DNA of 64,000 nt from positions 2,316,501 through 2,380,500 of the forward strand of contig NZ_OZ038525.1 of assembly GCF_964036645.1 (NCBI RefSeq), given 5' to 3'. The notes under the pieces were generated by a model. The model did not search any database. It saw only the letters and a program-made list of their open reading frames with translations, and had not been told where the DNA came from. A program made the translations under genes and the position numbers. Each line of letters begins with the position of its first letter. Position 1 is the first letter of the stretch. Below are positions 62,159 through 64,000 of this stretch, piece by piece. This stretch comes from Tenacibaculum sp. 190524A02b (GTDB taxonomy: Bacteria > Bacteroidota > Bacteroidia > Flavobacteriales > Flavobacteriaceae).

Positions 62159-64000
62159 ATGAAAAACAAACTATTTTTAGTCATGTTAATGGCTAGTGCT
62201 GCTTTGTTCTCTCAAAACAGTAATTTTTGGAAAAAAGAAACTGCATCCAAAAATTCAGCAAGTAAATCAGCAATTGAAAAAAACTTACCAACAAAAAATG
62301 TATATCATTTAAACATTGACGCATTAAGAAACACTTTAATCACAGCTCCAAAAAGAAGCGTAAACAAAAAGTCTAACCTAATTATTTCATTTCCTAATGA
62401 TAAAGGGGATTTTGAAAACTATCGAGTTTTTGAAGCCTCAGTACTACACCCTGATTTAGCTGCTAAATACCCTAACATCAAATCTTATGCTGGTGTAAAT
62501 ATTAAGAATGCTGGTGATAGAATCCGTTTCAGTATTTCGCCTGATGGACTGCAAAGCATGCGCTTAAGCATTGATAAACCAACTATTTTTATTGAACCCT
62601 ATTCAAAAACAAAACAAACATATTCTGTTTTTAGCAGATCAGACAAACCTAAAAGAATCGGAGGACTAAATTGTACAACAGAGCCTGAAACACAAACCAA
62701 GTCAAAAAAATTAGGAGCTGTTAAGAAAAATGCAGATGACGGTATTTTGAGAACCTATCGTATTGCAGTTTCTACAACCGGAGAATACACAACTCATCAC
62801 GGAGGAACAATTGCAGGTGCTTTAGCTGCAATAAACGCTACTATGACTAGAGTTAACGGTCTTTATGAATCAGATTTTAATGTTACTATGGTAGTTATTC
62901 CAAATACTGATACTTTAATTTACACAAACGCTAGTACAGACCCATATTCAAATAGCTTAAATTCACAACTACAAACCACCTTAACAAATAGAATTGGTGA
63001 ATCAAATTATGACATAGGTCATTTATTTCATAAAGCTAGCAACAATGGAAACGCTGGATGTATAGGTTGTGTATGCGTTAATGGTAGAAAAGGTAGTGCA
63101 TTTAGCTCTACAACTATACCTGAAGGAGAAGTGTTTGACGTAGATTATGTAGCTCATGAAATTGGCCATCAATTTGGAGGAAACCACACATGGACCTTTA
63201 GTAGAAATGAAGGAACCAATGTACAAATGGAACCTGGAAGCGGATCAACTATTATGGGATATGCAGGAATCACAGGAGCCTCAGATGTTCAATCAAATAG
63301 TGATCCTTATTTTCATGCAGCAACAATACAACAAATTACTGATTACGTAAAAACTACTTCTTGCCAAACCAATACAACAACTGGCAACAATATTCCTACA
63401 GTAAATGCTGGAAGTAACTATACTATTCCTAGAGGTACAGCATTTGTTTTAACTGGTACTGCTACTGACCCTGATTCTTCTGATGTATTATCCTATTGCT
63501 GGGAACAAATTGACGAAGACGACGCAGCAACCAAAAACCCAAGCGTAAATGCAACTTCAGGTGTTGCGTTCAGATCATACTTACCAACAACAAACACCTC
63601 AAGGTATTTCCCTAGGTTAGAAACTATAAAAACTGGGGCTACTTCATGGCAATGGGAAGCTGTGCCTAATGTAAGCAGAGATTTAAACTTTAGACTGACC
63701 GTTAGAGATAATAGAGCTGGCGGTGGCACTAATAATAGTGATGATATGAAAGTAACTGTAAATGCAAGCGCAGGTCCTTTTGTTGTAAATTCTCCAAACA
63801 CAAATGTAAGCTACGCAGTTGGAAGTACACAAACAGTAACTTGGAATGTAGCAGGCACTACAGGAAATCAAATTAATGCTGCTACAGTTGATATACTATT
63901 ATCTACAGATGGCGGTAATACATACCCTATTACACTAGCTAGCGGTGTTTCAAATGATGGATCACAAGATGTAACAATTCCAAACCAAGTAGGAAGTCAA
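62159..64000 (+). CDS. Secreted reprolysin-like zinc metalloprotease (partial, C-terminus beyond window)
   Basis: 614 codons are visible from the ATG at 62159 to the window edge with no stop. A signal peptide (MKNKLFLVMLMASAALFS-Q) is followed by a pro-region, then the catalytic domain (about 195-400; GILRTYRIAVSTTGEYTTHH) with the zinc motif HEIGHQFGGNH (first His at residue 333; H-E-x-x-H-x-x-G-x-x-H) and a Met-turn candidate in STIMGYAG. A PKD/Ig-like region follows (NAGSNYTIPRGTAFVLTGTA). Homologues in the phylum usually end in a T9SS domain, which here would lie outside the window. It follows the C10 peptidase by 267 nt but has a terminator between. Confidence 0.9.
   Translation, partial: MKNKLFLVMLMASAALFSQNSNFWKKETASKNSASKSAIEKNLPTKNVYHLNIDALRNTLITAPKRSVNKKSNLIISFPNDKGDFENYRVFEASVLHPDLAAKYPNIKSYAGVNIKNAGDRIRFSISPDGLQSMRLSIDKPTIFIEPYSKTKQTYSVFSRSDKPKRIGGLNCTTEPETQTKSKKLGAVKKNADDGILRTYRIAVSTTGEYTTHHGGTIAGALAAINATMTRVNGLYESDFNVTMVVIPNTDTLIYTNASTDPYSNSLNSQLQTTLTNRIGESNYDIGHLFHKASNNGNAGCIGCVCVNGRKGSAFSSTTIPEGEVFDVDYVAHEIGHQFGGNHTWTFSRNEGTNVQMEPGSGSTIMGYAGITGASDVQSNSDPYFHAATIQQITDYVKTTSCQTNTTTGNNIPTVNAGSNYTIPRGTAFVLTGTATDPDSSDVLSYCWEQIDEDDAATKNPSVNATSGVAFRSYLPTTNTSRYFPRLETIKTGATSWQWEAVPNVSRDLNFRLTVRDNRAGGGTNNSDDMKVTVNASAGPFVVNSPNTNVSYAVGSTQTVTWNVAGTTGNQINAATVDILLSTDGGNTYPITLASGVSNDGSQDVTIPNQVGSQ

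Overview
The window is chromosomal DNA of a member of the Bacteroidota, most likely a marine flavobacterium (family Flavobacteriaceae; a Tenacibaculum- or Polaribacter-like genome would fit, but genus is inference). The base composition is strongly AT-rich. Promoters of the TTTG...TAnnTTTG type recur. Several secreted proteins end in a type IX secretion (T9SS) sorting domain. Type III and type II glutamine synthetases lie side by side, and RHS-like, TonB-receptor and reg_prop sensor-kinase families have their Bacteroidota forms.

Layout. 1-8.2 kb: two giant RHS/YD-type secreted proteins in tandem on the minus strand (the second runs off the left edge). 8.2-9.7 kb: a lipoprotein gene embedded in REP-like palindromic repeats. 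9.7-11.5 kb: an OmpH/Skp periplasmic chaperone and a PurM-like AIR synthase. 11.5-12.8 kb: a gene-free stretch with a 41-bp tandem array and two copies of a conserved flanking module. 12.8-16.8 kb: nitrogen assimilation, with GSIII plus a GNAT acetyltransferase divergent from GSII; both promoters carry a related C/G-run inverted repeat. 17-20.5 kb: Ca/Na antiporter, SPFH protein and two tiny conserved proteins, then a tRNA-Arg(ACG) with an unusual tertiary pair. 20.8-22.3 kb: LRR T9SS cargo. 22.8-29.9 kb: glycogen operon glgA-glgC-glgB followed by a GH31 alpha-glucosidase.

30-37.6 kb: a minus-strand cluster of poorly characterised envelope proteins: a Spo0M-like arrestin-fold protein, two paralogous secreted proteins of unknown function, two lipoproteins (one a seven-bladed propeller), a small membrane protein, and a propeller+LRR T9SS cargo. 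Two promoters here share a 14-bp box at exactly the same distance from the -7 element, and two others share a duplicated terminator/promoter block. This cluster is divergent from a reg_prop histidine kinase and LuxR-type response regulator (37.8-41.3 kb), which is a plausible regulator. I regard this as the best candidate for an undescribed system.

41-48.3 kb: assorted genes (hypothetical, DUF1772-like, endonuclease I cargo, Crp/Fnr regulator, NTF2-like, DUF6503-like lipoprotein, EEP-family lipoprotein), a triple palindrome array and a LysR remnant. 48.5-52.4 kb: an operon of COG0523 metallochaperone, PhoX phosphatase and alpha/beta hydrolase behind a Fur/Zur-like operator, readable as a zinc-sparing unit. 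52.7-59.3 kb: alpha/beta hydrolase, DUF389 membrane protein, C1 peptidase and TonB-dependent receptor. 59.7-64 kb: two large secreted proteases, a C10 streptopain-like enzyme and a reprolysin-like metalloprotease that runs off the right edge.
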